A stretch of 64,000 nucleotides of DNA from an uncultured Cytophagales bacterium. GTDB taxonomy: Bacteria; Bacteroidota; Bacteroidia; Cytophagales; Cyclobacteriaceae. Each line of letters starts with the position of its first letter. The stretch's first letter is position 1. Under the pieces are notes generated by a model. That model was not told the origin of the DNA. It worked only from the letters and a program-made list of their open reading frames with translations, and searched no databases. This document shows positions 19,516-26,992 of the stretch, piece after piece. Location: positions 186,001 to 250,000 of the forward strand of contig CAJXNP010000002.1 of assembly GCA_913057175.1 (NCBI GenBank), given 5' to 3'. A program made the translations under genes and the position numbers.

Positions 19516-20754
19516 TCAAACACTTTGATAAACTTTGTTTTTTGAATTCAAAAATGCAATTGCTTTGGCTATAATCTTTATACCATTTTCAATTTCCTCA
19601 GGTGTAGATTTTGAAAAATTCAATCGGAAAGTATTTTCACGCTTGTTTTCAGTATAAAATACCTCACCAGGCACAAAAACCACACCTGCATCCAAACATA
19701 AATTCATCAGCTTCCAGGATGAAATATGATCGGGCAATTCCCCCCAGAAAAACATTCCTCCGTTAGGAATCCTTACTTTAATATCCTCTGAAAAATGCCT
19801 TTCAATTGCTTTAGCCATAAGATCCCTTCTCTCACGATAACAATTCCTGATGACATTCAAATGTTGTTCGTAGTCATTTGAAATCAGAAATTCATACGCC
19901 ATTTGTTGAGACAGGTTATTGGTATGAAGATCGCTGGACTGTTTGGCTATGACAATCTTCTCCATGATCTCTCGGGAAGCCACGAGCCATCCCAGTCGCA
20001 TGCCAGGAGACAAGGTTTTGGAAAAAGAACCTAATAAAATTCCGTAATCACCAACAATTTTTTTGATGGGATCACGGTTATTTTCTTCTTCAAAAAACAG
20101 TTCTCCGTAGGGATCATCCTCAACTAAAATTGCCTGGTTTTTCTTTGTTAACTCACCTATCTTCTCTCTTTTCAATCGGGAATAACTGATACCGGAGGGA
20201 TTCTGAAAATTCGGAACCAGGTGCATCAATTTTGTGTTTTGATCGACTAATGCCCTTTCTAAATCGGAAAGACTCATTCCATCGTTTTCAAGCGGAACCG
20301 GTACTAAGCTTGGTTCAAAATTCAACAAGGATTGGATCACCCCCAGGTATCCGGGTTGTTCGATCAGCACCCTGTCCCCCTTCTCAATAAAGACCTTTCC
20401 GATCAGGTCAAATGCCTGCTGGGAACCATTCGTGATCAGGATTTCGTCGACAGTAAAATTCATATCAAACTTTTCCCGGTATCGATCGGCGATCCATTGC
20501 CTCAGCGGTAAAAATCCTTCGGAATTGGCATATTGGAATAGCTTATCCCCGTATTTCGAAACAGCATTTTGGAATGCTTTGGAGAGTTGCTCTGTTGGGA
20601 TCAGTTTCTCATCCGGCAGTCCACCTGCAAAGGAAATAACGTCTTTCGAAGCGGCATTTTTCAGCATTTCTCGGATAAATGATCTTGGTATCTGGTTCAT
20701 TCGGTTAGCAAATAGCTGCCCGGGTTTCTGTTCTGGTTTTTCATTTTCATTCAT
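19516..20754 (-). CDS. PLP-dependent class I/II aminotransferase (2-aminoadipate/MocR-like family)
   Basis: 412 residues. The family texts are ISFAGGLPDEKLIP near the start, ILITNGSQQAFDLIGKVF, VPNFQNPSGISYS, the aspartate in EDDPYGELFF, and the PLP lysine in GSFSKTLSPGMRLGW (Lys246). A C-terminal substrate arginine is seen in NTFRLNFSKST. Relatives include LysN/AadAT and the aminotransferase half of MocR regulators; no DNA-binding half is present. It transfers an amino group between an amino acid and 2-oxoglutarate; the substrate is not fixed by sequence. The gene follows a leader with an Ile/Ala/Val-rich short frame and a hairpin terminator (20789-20920), which suggests amino-acid-responsive attenuation and a possible branched-chain role. 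It heads the group with the MazG-like and lipoprotein genes. Confidence 0.92.
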   Translation of the reverse strand: MNENEKPEQKPGQLFANRMNQIPRSFIREMLKNAASKDVISFAGGLPDEKLIPTEQLSKAFQNAVSKYGDKLFQYANSEGFLPLRQWIADRYREKFDMNFTVDEILITNGSQQAFDLIGKVFIEKGDRVLIEQPGYLGVIQSLLNFEPSLVPVPLENDGMSLSDLERALVDQNTKLMHLVPNFQNPSGISYSRLKREKIGELTKKNQAILVEDDPYGELFFEEENNRDPIKKIVGDYGILLGSFSKTLSPGMRLGWLVASREIMEKIVIAKQSSDLHTNNLSQQMAYEFLISNDYEQHLNVIRNCYRERRDLMAKAIERHFSEDIKVRIPNGGMFFWGELPDHISSWKLMNLCLDAGVVFVPGEVFYTENKRENTFRLNFSKSTPEEIENGIKIIAKAIAFLNSKNKVYQSV

Positions 20755-20788
20755 GATTCGAGAATTAATTTGGTTTAAAATATTTCAT

Positions 20789-20825
20789 AAAAAAAGCCCC
20801 ACTCATCATGGATGAGCGGGGCTTT
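20789..20825 (-). terminator. Intrinsic terminator/attenuator before the aminotransferase gene
   Basis: Arms GCCCCACTCATC (20796-20807) and GATGAGCGGGGC (20811-20822), extended by three A-T pairs, give a 15-bp stem with a three-base loop. On the minus strand the single odd pair is a G-U wobble and the hairpin runs into seven T, so it works in the minus direction; on the plus strand the same pair is an A-C mismatch. It lies after the 23-residue frame and only 34 bases before the aminotransferase ATG. The arm text is repeated inside the leader frame, giving alternative pairings (see findings). Confidence 0.85.
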
Positions 20826-20848
20826 CATTTTGATCGCATTCAACAGAC

Positions 20849-20920
20849 TCATCCAAATTCATCGCCATAAATGGCCACGACTGCCGCGATAATAGCGATA
20901 TGGATGAAATGCTTTTTCAT
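20849..20920 (-). CDS. Putative 23-residue leader peptide or small membrane protein
   Basis: ATG at 20920, stop TGA at 20849-20851. The peptide starts MKKHFIHIAI, continues with a run rich in Ile, Ala and Val, and ends GDEFG. Five of 23 residues are Ile, five Ala, two Val and two His. It precedes a terminator and then the aminotransferase gene. The end of the frame including its stop codon (20847-20855) can pair with the left arm of the terminator, and with codons 5-7 of the frame itself. This suggests a leader peptide whose translation sets the fold of the RNA. The alternative is a small single-span membrane protein with its own terminator. No homologue is known to me. Confidence 0.5.
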   Translation of the reverse strand: MKKHFIHIAIIAAVVAIYGDEFG

Positions 20921-20952
20921 TTAAATAATTTTCAATTTTAAAATCTGTTTTT

Positions 20953-20967
20953 AGTCGTCCGACGACT
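20953..20967. promoter_or_regulatory. Palindromic operator-like site, copy 1
   Basis: AGTCGTC-C-GACGACT, a 7-1-7 palindrome that is GC-rich within AT-rich DNA. It lies 33 bases before the ATG of the 23-residue frame. An identical copy lies 32 bases away, centre to centre. Confidence 0.6.
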
Positions 20968-20984
20968 TTTTGATTTTATAAATG

Positions 20985-20999
20985 AGTCGTCCGACGACT
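20985..20999. promoter_or_regulatory. Palindromic operator-like site, copy 2
   Basis: An exact second copy of AGTCGTCCGACGACT. The 32-base spacing is about three helical turns, so two dimers could bind on one face. The 17 bases between the copies include TTTATAAA. The regulator is unknown and no regulator gene lies next to it. Confidence 0.6.
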
Positions 21000-21022
21000 A
21001 CTTCATAAATCTATGTCACAAA

Positions 21023-21051
21023 AAAAAACCGGCTTAGCGGGCCGGTTTTTT
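21023..21051 (-). terminator. Intrinsic terminator after the 24-residue frame
   Basis: Arms AAAAAACCGGC (21023-21033) and GCCGGTTTTTT (21041-21051) form an 11-bp stem with a seven-base loop. Runs of A and T flank it on both sides, so it could stop transcription in either direction. On the minus strand it lies 28 bases past the 24-residue frame and ends in nine T. Confidence 0.85.
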
Positions 21052-21079
21052 AATATTTTGTTCTGGTCAAAAACAAAAT

Positions 21080-21154
21080 TCAATACCGATCCCGATTTGC
21101 AACTTGGACAGCTGCAATGAAGAAGGCGACGATATTGATTTGAAACAAATTCAT
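21080..21154 (-). CDS. Putative 24-residue leader peptide or small membrane protein
   Basis: ATG at 21154, stop TGA at 21080-21082. It starts MNLFQINIVA, has a hydrophobic middle, and ends VANRDRY. Its size, hydrophobic core and following terminator parallel the frame at 20849-20920. The last codons (CGGGATCGGT) could pair with ACCGGCCCG of the terminator with one small internal loop, again like an antiterminator. It begins 69 bases after the dtd stop. Evidence for translation is only circumstantial. Confidence 0.35.
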   Translation of the reverse strand: MNLFQINIVAFFIAAVQVANRDRY

Positions 21155-21223
21155 TTCGGAAATATCCTGCTAATATATTTATACATTTTGGATTTTACCA
21201 AATTTGGAAAATTATATTTTGCT

Positions 21224-21676
21224 CTATTTTCGATCTTTTGAGTCAATGATGATTGTGACCGGGCCGTCATTCGTCAATGATACCTCCATCATAGCACCGA
21301 ATTCACCGGTCTGAGGCGCTTTCCCGGAATCCTTTTTTACCTGTTCGATAAACTTTTCATACAATGGAATAGCCGTTTCCGGCCTGGCTGCTTTGATATA
21401 ACTTGGACGGTTGCCTTTTTTCGTGCTGGCATGAAGGGTGAATTGGCTAACAAGTAAAATCCCTCCGTCAACATCCAGGACACTTTTGTTCATCACCCCT
21501 TCCTCATCATCAAAGATTCGTAGATTGACAATTTTTCTACTCAACCACTCGATATCTTCCTGTCCATCGGCTTCTTCGATACCAACCAGAATCAAAAGAC
21601 CATGTCCAATTTGTCCTGAGATCTTTCCTTCAATAGTTACATCTGCTTTTGAAACTCTTTGTATGACTACAATCAT
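21224..21676 (-). CDS. dtd: D-aminoacyl-tRNA deacylase
   Basis: 150 residues, the usual length. The start MIVVIQRVSKADVTI is canonical. Both active-site motifs are visible: SQFTLHA and NRPSYIKAARPE (the family NxPxxxxxx cross-subunit motif). The homodimer hydrolyses D-amino acids mischarged on tRNA, and glycine mischarged on tRNA-Ala, in the cytoplasm. It lies eight bases after the Rossmann-fold gene upstream, so the two are probably co-transcribed. Confidence 0.96.
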   Translation of the reverse strand: MIVVIQRVSKADVTIEGKISGQIGHGLLILVGIEEADGQEDIEWLSRKIVNLRIFDDEEGVMNKSVLDVDGGILLVSQFTLHASTKKGNRPSYIKAARPETAIPLYEKFIEQVKKDSGKAPQTGEFGAMMEVSLTNDGPVTIIIDSKDRK

Positions 21677-21684
21677 TTATCCGC

Positions 21685-22353
21685 TTATTTTCTGGCAATA
21701 TCATAAATTTCGTCTGACAGAAAAATGTGCTTTCCTTTTTTCGGGTTTTTGAAGGTCAGGTAAATAGTCCTCGCCACATCGTTGATATCAATTCCACGAT
21801 ATTTTCTCAACGGGCCAAGCATCAGAGGATTCAATACTTTTGCCAGTATAATCCCGAAATTTTCTCCAGGCCGGCTTTCTTCCCTGTCACCCATCAACAA
21901 GGATGGCCGGTAAATATTCAGGGATTCAAAATCATATTGGCTGATAGCTTCTTCCACTTCACCTTTGACACGATTGTAGAAAATCGAAGAGTTGCTATCT
22001 GATCCCATGGCGGTGATGATGTGATAATTCGGAACTTCATTTTCAAAGGCAACCTTTGCCAATTCCAATGGGTACCGATAATCCACTTTTTTGAAGTTTT
22101 CTTTTGTTTTGGCTTTCTTAATGGTGGTCCCAAGGCAGCAGAAGATGGCATCTCCTGTTAATTCATTTTTGTAATTTTCAAGTTGATCGAAGTCAACGAT
22201 CAACTCCTTTAGTCCTGGATGGTTTTTATTCGTCTGTTTCCTGACGACAGAGATGACTTCTTCAATATTTTCATCATCCAAAAGTAGATTCAAGAGTGCT
22301 GACCCTACCAATCCAGTGCCTCCGGCAACGATAACTTTTGACTTTTTATTCAT
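21685..22353 (-). CDS. NAD(P)-binding Rossmann-fold protein (SDR-like, HTATIP2/YbjT type)
   Basis: 222 residues. The dinucleotide-binding motif VAGGTGLVGSALLN stands at about 9-22. IFCCLGTTIKKAK near residue 70, ITAMGSDSNSS near 115 and YNRVKGEVEEAI near 130, with its Y-x3-K, match the atypical short-chain reductases called NAD(P)H-binding or oxidoreductase HTATIP2-like. No substrate is known. It is divergent from the exonuclease/GIY-YIG gene and eight bases before dtd. Confidence 0.88.
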   Translation of the reverse strand: MNKKSKVIVAGGTGLVGSALLNLLLDDENIEEVISVVRKQTNKNHPGLKELIVDFDQLENYKNELTGDAIFCCLGTTIKKAKTKENFKKVDYRYPLELAKVAFENEVPNYHIITAMGSDSNSSIFYNRVKGEVEEAISQYDFESLNIYRPSLLMGDREESRPGENFGIILAKVLNPLMLGPLRKYRGIDINDVARTIYLTFKNPKKGKHIFLSDEIYDIARK

Positions 22354-22467
22354 AGTTCCAATTTTATTTTACAAAGTCAGGCTATTAAATTTATGAAATT
22401 GTCTCATGCACTGATTCATGAAAATGATCATATTTATTAAATTACTTTTCTCTTTAAAAATGTTTAA

Positions 22468-23841
22468 GTGAAGTTTGTTGTTGTTGATATAGAGACCACG
22501 GGTGGAAGTGCCAGAAACGAGCGTATCATCGAATTTGCAGGACTTGTTACAGATGGCGAAAAAGTGCTGGACACCTTTCAAACATTGATCAATCCCAACC
22601 GGTATATCCCGGAATTCATCACTTCACTCACAGGGATCAATAACGAAATGGTCGCAGATGCACCAACTTTTGATGAGGTCGCGGCTAAAATAGATGAATT
22701 CACAAAGGATAAGATATTTGTTGCTCACAGTGTTAATTTCGATTACTCATTTGTCAAAAATGAATTTCAGCTACTGGGACATCAATACGACCGCAAGAAA
22801 CTGTGTACAGTGCGATTAAGCAGGAAGATCTTTCCAGGGCACCGTTCTTACGGATTAGGGAATATCTGCAGCCAGCTCGGAATTGATATTGCCGATCGTC
22901 ATCGTGCTTTTGGTGATGCTGAAGCTACAACCATGCTGATGCACCTTCTTGTTGAACATGATAAAAACAATCACATTGACGAATTCCTGAAGATATCTTC
23001 AAAGGAAACCAAGCTGCCTCCGAATATTTCACGTGAAAAATACGAATCCATTCCCGAGACAGCAGGGGTCTATTATTTTCTGGATCAAAGGGGAAAGATC
23101 ATCTATATCGGAAAAGCCAAAAACCTGAAAAAAAGGATTTCCTCTCACTTTACCATTTCCGGCAGTTTGGGAGAGAAAAACAATTTCCTCAACAAGATCC
23201 ACTCGATAGATTTTGCCGAAACAGGCAACGAATTGATTGCACTGCTCATGGAATCGCATGAAATAAAAAAATACTGGCCGGAATATAACCGAAGCCAGAA
23301 ACTGCCCACCTTCAGCTATGCCATTTACGACTATTTTGATAAAACCGGATATCAGAGGTTTACCTTGTCCAAAACACAGAAAGGCCTGAAACCCGTCAAG
23401 GTATTTCCTTCTGCAAGTGAGGGAAAGAAATGGATGTACGATTTGGTGAGAAGGTTTGAACTTTGTCCGAAGCTTTGCGGGTTGCAACCGGCAAAGCACG
23501 AATGTTTCGATCACAAAACCGGTCAGTGCAAGGGAGCTTGTGTGGGCAAAGTTCCGGTTGAAAAGTATAACAACCAGGTTGACTTGGCGATAAACAGTGG
23601 AAAGGATGACGCAGAAACCCTCGCTATTTTTGGCAATGGCAGAAAGTTCGGGGAAAAATCAGTCGTCTATATTGAAGATGGCATTTATCAGGGATATGGT
23701 TTCCTGGAACAGGATGACCAGGTTTCAGATAAAGACCAGATAGTCGAACGGATCAGTATTTACAAAGAGACACCGGAAATTAAAAGTATCTTAAAAGCCT
23801 TTAGTACAACTAAAGCAGGTTATGAAATTATCCGGATTTGA
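22468..23841 (+). CDS. Exonuclease (DnaQ-like) and GIY-YIG nuclease fusion protein
   Basis: 457 residues from a GTG start; an in-frame TAA directly precedes it, so no earlier start is possible. The N-terminal domain (1-165) is a DEDDh exonuclease with Asp7 and Glu9 (VDIETTG), Asp92 (NFDYSF), His145 and Asp150 (HRAFGDAEA). A GIY-YIG domain follows at about 195-275 (GVYYFL, then IIYIGKAKNLKKRISSHF), as in the N-terminal part of UvrC, and a Cys-bearing segment (CPKLCGLQPAKHECFDHKTG) lies beyond it. The fusion is known in several phyla as a DNA polymerase III epsilon-like/Cho-like protein thought to act in DNA repair. The gene ends two bases before the convergent PHP gene. Confidence 0.93.
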   Translation: MKFVVVDIETTGGSARNERIIEFAGLVTDGEKVLDTFQTLINPNRYIPEFITSLTGINNEMVADAPTFDEVAAKIDEFTKDKIFVAHSVNFDYSFVKNEFQLLGHQYDRKKLCTVRLSRKIFPGHRSYGLGNICSQLGIDIADRHRAFGDAEATTMLMHLLVEHDKNNHIDEFLKISSKETKLPPNISREKYESIPETAGVYYFLDQRGKIIYIGKAKNLKKRISSHFTISGSLGEKNNFLNKIHSIDFAETGNELIALLMESHEIKKYWPEYNRSQKLPTFSYAIYDYFDKTGYQRFTLSKTQKGLKPVKVFPSASEGKKWMYDLVRRFELCPKLCGLQPAKHECFDHKTGQCKGACVGKVPVEKYNNQVDLAINSGKDDAETLAIFGNGRKFGEKSVVYIEDGIYQGYGFLEQDDQVSDKDQIVERISIYKETPEIKSILKAFSTTKAGYEIIRI

Positions 23842-23842
23842 T

Positions 23843-24706
23843 TCAAATTTTCAAACCATTTTTATCAAATTCCATATCGACCCATTCTCCCTGATGCAAA
23901 ATTCTCATTTTCTGAAATCCGATTGAATAGAGTAACTCCGCAGTTTCCGGAAACTTTTTCGTAATATCATCAGGTTGATGAGAATCGCTGTTCAGACAGA
24001 TCGGAATATTCATTTCTTTGATCTCTCTTAAAATCGATTTTCCGGGATAAGGTTCTTCGACCAGTTTTTTATACATGCCTCTGGTATTAACTTCGATGAT
24101 CGAACCTGCGGATTTAATTTCCTCCAGCGTTTTGTTTACTTCGTTTTTATACCAGGAATCTTCTTCATCAAAAAAGTATTCATTTGAATTGTGTATTTTG
24201 ATCTTATCCAAATGCCCCACAATATCCGGACGTGCCTCCCTGACCATCATTCTTATCCGCTCATAATAATCCACTACAGCTTTTTGAACATCCCCTTTGT
24301 AAATCTCCTCTACTCCCAATTTGAATTTTGGTGTGGTACTGTCAATTTCCCAATACCTGCCATCATCAAACTGGTTTGCGAAATGAACAGAACCTAACGT
24401 GTAATCAAGCTTCGATTGCTGAATAATATCACTCACAGGTGAAATTATTCCAGGAATGTAGTCGATTTCCATGCTTTTATACACCTCAATCTGTTCTGCG
24501 AATTTCTTCTTCAATTCCTCAATTTCCTCAAGGTAATCCGGTAGTTTTTCTCTATTGATGCTCCATTTATTCTCAAACGGTACCGGGCAATGTGAGGAGA
24601 AACCATAGATCTTCACCCCTTGTTCTACAGCGGCAAGCAGGTTTTCTTCGGGCGACATTTTCCCATCGCAATAATGACAATGGCTATGGTAATTAGTCCA
24701 GCTCAT
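23843..24706 (-). CDS. PHP-family histidinol-phosphatase
   Basis: 287 residues from ATG 24706; a GTG five codons earlier (24721) is an alternative. The PHP metal motif NYHSHCHYCDGKMSPEE stands at the very start, and further metal ligands are seen in FSSHCPVPF, in GSVHFAN, in GHLDKIKIH and at the end in LNSDSHQPDD. This set matches HisK-type histidinol phosphatases, which make histidinol from histidinol phosphate. No other his gene is near, so another small phosphoester is possible. The gene is convergent with the exonuclease gene and divergent from the metallophosphoesterase. Confidence 0.88.
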   Translation of the reverse strand: MSWTNYHSHCHYCDGKMSPEENLLAAVEQGVKIYGFSSHCPVPFENKWSINREKLPDYLEEIEELKKKFAEQIEVYKSMEIDYIPGIISPVSDIIQQSKLDYTLGSVHFANQFDDGRYWEIDSTTPKFKLGVEEIYKGDVQKAVVDYYERIRMMVREARPDIVGHLDKIKIHNSNEYFFDEEDSWYKNEVNKTLEEIKSAGSIIEVNTRGMYKKLVEEPYPGKSILREIKEMNIPICLNSDSHQPDDITKKFPETAELLYSIGFQKMRILHQGEWVDMEFDKNGLKI

Positions 24707-24837
24707 GAAATCAAAATTCACGAAAAATATGCGTCAATCATTATTTATTAAGGTAAATTAATATTCTGTTAATAAAATATTAAAGTAGTCTTTTCGAATA
24801 AAATGCAAATTGCTGCATTTATGAACACAATTTTTAA

Positions 24838-25896
24838 ATGCAATTAAAGCACATTTATCACCAACTGGATAAATTAAAGAAGGAAGCGAAGGTAATACCA
24901 CTGAAACACCGCGATAAATGGGTGATTTTCTCTGACCTGCACGTCGGTGACAGAAGTTCAAAGGATGATTTCCTCACCAATTCACAGCTTTTTATCAATT
25001 CAATAAAATATTACAGGGATAAAAAATTCAAGCTTTTCCTCAACGGGGATATTGAAGAACTGCAGCGTTTTGAATACAAAACCATTTTCGAAAAATGGCC
25101 GGATCTTTATCAAGCGCTTGATCAGATAAAAGAAGAAAACGGATTGTTAAAAACCATTGGCAACCATGACGTAGAGTTCAGCTTTAATGATGAGATAGGC
25201 TTGAATTTTCCCGCAGGACAATCCTACATTTTTAAGCACAAAAAAGGAGAGATTTTTCTCTTTCATGGACACCAGGCATCTACCTTTTATTTTAAATATA
25301 ATAAACTGGTCGGCTGGATCCTGAAATATCTGGCCAATCCGCTTGGCATCAACAATTATTCCGTAGCACATAACAGCAGAAAAAAATACCAGATCGAAAA
25401 GCGGGTCTATCATTACTCGGTTTACCGCGAGATCATCAGCATAATCGGGCATACTCACCGGCCACTTTTTGAATCACTTTCTAAAGCTGAAAGGCTGAAA
25501 ATCCAGATTGAAAATCTTTGCAGGGAATTCGCCAGAGAAAAAGACGATTCAAGATTGAAGGAGATTAAAAAGACAATCAAATCTCATAAAAAAGAGTTGA
25601 AGAAGCTTTTTAAAAAGAATAAATTCGAATCAGTACCTTATTTGTATAATGCACTTGTTCACATTCCCTGTCTTTTTAATTCCGGAACAGTTATTGGCAA
25701 ACGGGGAATGACATGTCTGGAAATAGAGAATAACCGCATCCGGTTGGTGCATTGGTTTGATAAAAAATTATCTGATAAATATTTAAACAAAAGGGGATAT
25801 GAACCGGAGCAGGTGGACGACTCCCAAAACTACCGAATGATCCTTAACCAGGAATCGCTGGATTACATTTTTGCGAGGATCAAACTTTTATCCTGA
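24838..25896 (+). CDS. Metallophosphoesterase (calcineurin-like)
   Basis: 352 residues. The two-metal motifs are in order: FSDLHVGD near residue 27, NGDIEE near 65, GNHDVEF near 105, HGHQ near 140 and IIGHTHRP near 205. A Lys/Glu-rich helix, probably a coiled coil, spans about 215-262 (REFAREKDDSR, KKELKKLFKKNKF) between the last metal motif and the closing strands. The core resembles LpxH-type UDP-diacylglucosamine pyrophosphatases, but the inserted helix and length make the substrate uncertain. It may precede the HtrA-like gene in an operon (66-base gap). Confidence 0.85.
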   Translation: MQLKHIYHQLDKLKKEAKVIPLKHRDKWVIFSDLHVGDRSSKDDFLTNSQLFINSIKYYRDKKFKLFLNGDIEELQRFEYKTIFEKWPDLYQALDQIKEENGLLKTIGNHDVEFSFNDEIGLNFPAGQSYIFKHKKGEIFLFHGHQASTFYFKYNKLVGWILKYLANPLGINNYSVAHNSRKKYQIEKRVYHYSVYREIISIIGHTHRPLFESLSKAERLKIQIENLCREFAREKDDSRLKEIKKTIKSHKKELKKLFKKNKFESVPYLYNALVHIPCLFNSGTVIGKRGMTCLEIENNRIRLVHWFDKKLSDKYLNKRGYEPEQVDDSQNYRMILNQESLDYIFARIKLLS

Positions 25897-25962
25897 CGCA
25901 AAGTTTTATTATTCTCAATCATTCGATATTTTTCCATTGAATAACCAATTACCAAGCTGAGT

Positions 25963-26985
25963 ATGAAAACAAAATATTTACCAATCTTTTTATTCTTCAT
26001 TCATTTTCAACTGACCGGACAAAACCTTACCGAACTTTATGAAAAGGTAAGCCCGGCGGTTGTGGTCATCAATACTTCTGAAAAAGAAATCCTTGGACGA
26101 GGAAATCAAAAAAATGTAGCCACTAGCGAAGGTTTGGGTTCAGGTGTTTTAATATCTGAAGATGGACTGATTCTGACAGCAGCGCATGTTGTGCAAACAG
26201 CTGAAGATGTGCAGGTCCATTTTAATGACGGACAAACAATCCCGGCAAAGGTTGTCTCATCAGCCCCAACCGCAGATGTGGCGATGATCAAACTCATGTG
26301 GGCGCCAAAAAATCCTGTAACTGTCGAAATAGGCGATTCGGATAAAGTGAAGATAGGGGACCAGATTTTTATCATTGGAAGTCCTTACGGAATTGCCCAA
26401 TCGCTATCAGCGGGTTATGTGAGTGGGAGGCATACTCAAAAAAATATTTCTGACGGTTTGAATATGGTTGAATATTTCCAAACCGATGCAGCCATCAACC
26501 AGGGTAATTCCGGTGGGCCGATGTTTAACATGAAGGGCGAAGTCATTGGGGTGGTGAGTTACATTCTTAGTCTTTCAGGTGGATATCAGGGCTTGGGTTT
26601 TGCAGCAACTTCGAAAGTTGTCGATGCATTGTTGATCAAAAAGAAACATCGATGGACTGGCATGGAGGCCAAAATGATTACAGGTACTATGGCGGAACTG
26701 TTCAACATTCCTCAAAAATCTGCCCTGTTTGTACAGAAAGTTGCCGCGCTTTCACCTGCAGATATTGCCGGAATTAAAGGTGGCAAATATAAAGCTGTAA
26801 TTGAAGGAGAAGAATTGATGCTTGGTGGAGATTTTATTCTGGAGGTCTATGATATTAAAATTGAAAAATACGAAGATTTCGAGAAAATTGATGACAAATT
26901 TCAAACACTGAAAAGTGGAGAAAAAGTGCCTATCAAGGTCTTAAGGGGTGGAAAAGTAATGGAATTGGATTACATTGTTCCCTGA
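25963..26985 (+). CDS. HtrA/DegP-like trypsin-type serine protease with one PDZ domain
   Basis: 340 residues. A signal peptide ends near LTGQ (about residue 20). The catalytic triad is His75 (TAAHVVQ), Asp105 (TADVAMIKL) and Ser183 (QGNSGGP). A C-terminal PDZ-like domain of about 100 residues follows (LFVQKVAALSPADIAGIKGG). This matches a shortened DegP/HtrA with one PDZ in place of two, acting in the periplasm on misfolded proteins. It ends seven bases before the convergent LytTR gene. Confidence 0.92.
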   Translation: MKTKYLPIFLFFIHFQLTGQNLTELYEKVSPAVVVINTSEKEILGRGNQKNVATSEGLGSGVLISEDGLILTAAHVVQTAEDVQVHFNDGQTIPAKVVSSAPTADVAMIKLMWAPKNPVTVEIGDSDKVKIGDQIFIIGSPYGIAQSLSAGYVSGRHTQKNISDGLNMVEYFQTDAAINQGNSGGPMFNMKGEVIGVVSYILSLSGGYQGLGFAATSKVVDALLIKKKHRWTGMEAKMITGTMAELFNIPQKSALFVQKVAALSPADIAGIKGGKYKAVIEGEELMLGGDFILEVYDIKIEKYEDFEKIDDKFQTLKSGEKVPIKVLRGGKVMELDYIVP

Positions 26986-26992
26986 TTTGATA

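Larger units (their letters stand above)
20755..21223. other. Regulatory intergenic region with two short leader-like units (469 bases)
   Basis: Between the dtd stop and the aminotransferase start. In minus-strand order it holds a 24-residue open frame (21080-21154), a strong terminator (21023-21051), two identical palindromes (20985-20999 and 20953-20967), a 23-residue open frame (20849-20920), a second strong terminator (20789-20825), and the aminotransferase ATG at 20754. The order frame, terminator, palindromes, frame, terminator, gene is not explained by ordinary spacing DNA. Confidence 0.7.

Noticed and set aside
20871-20924. A 17-residue plus-strand frame (MATTAAIIAI...) opposite the 23-residue leader frame
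   Set aside because: The terminator works best on the minus strand, and the minus frame has a usual MKK start and pairs with the terminator arm. The plus frame leads to nothing.
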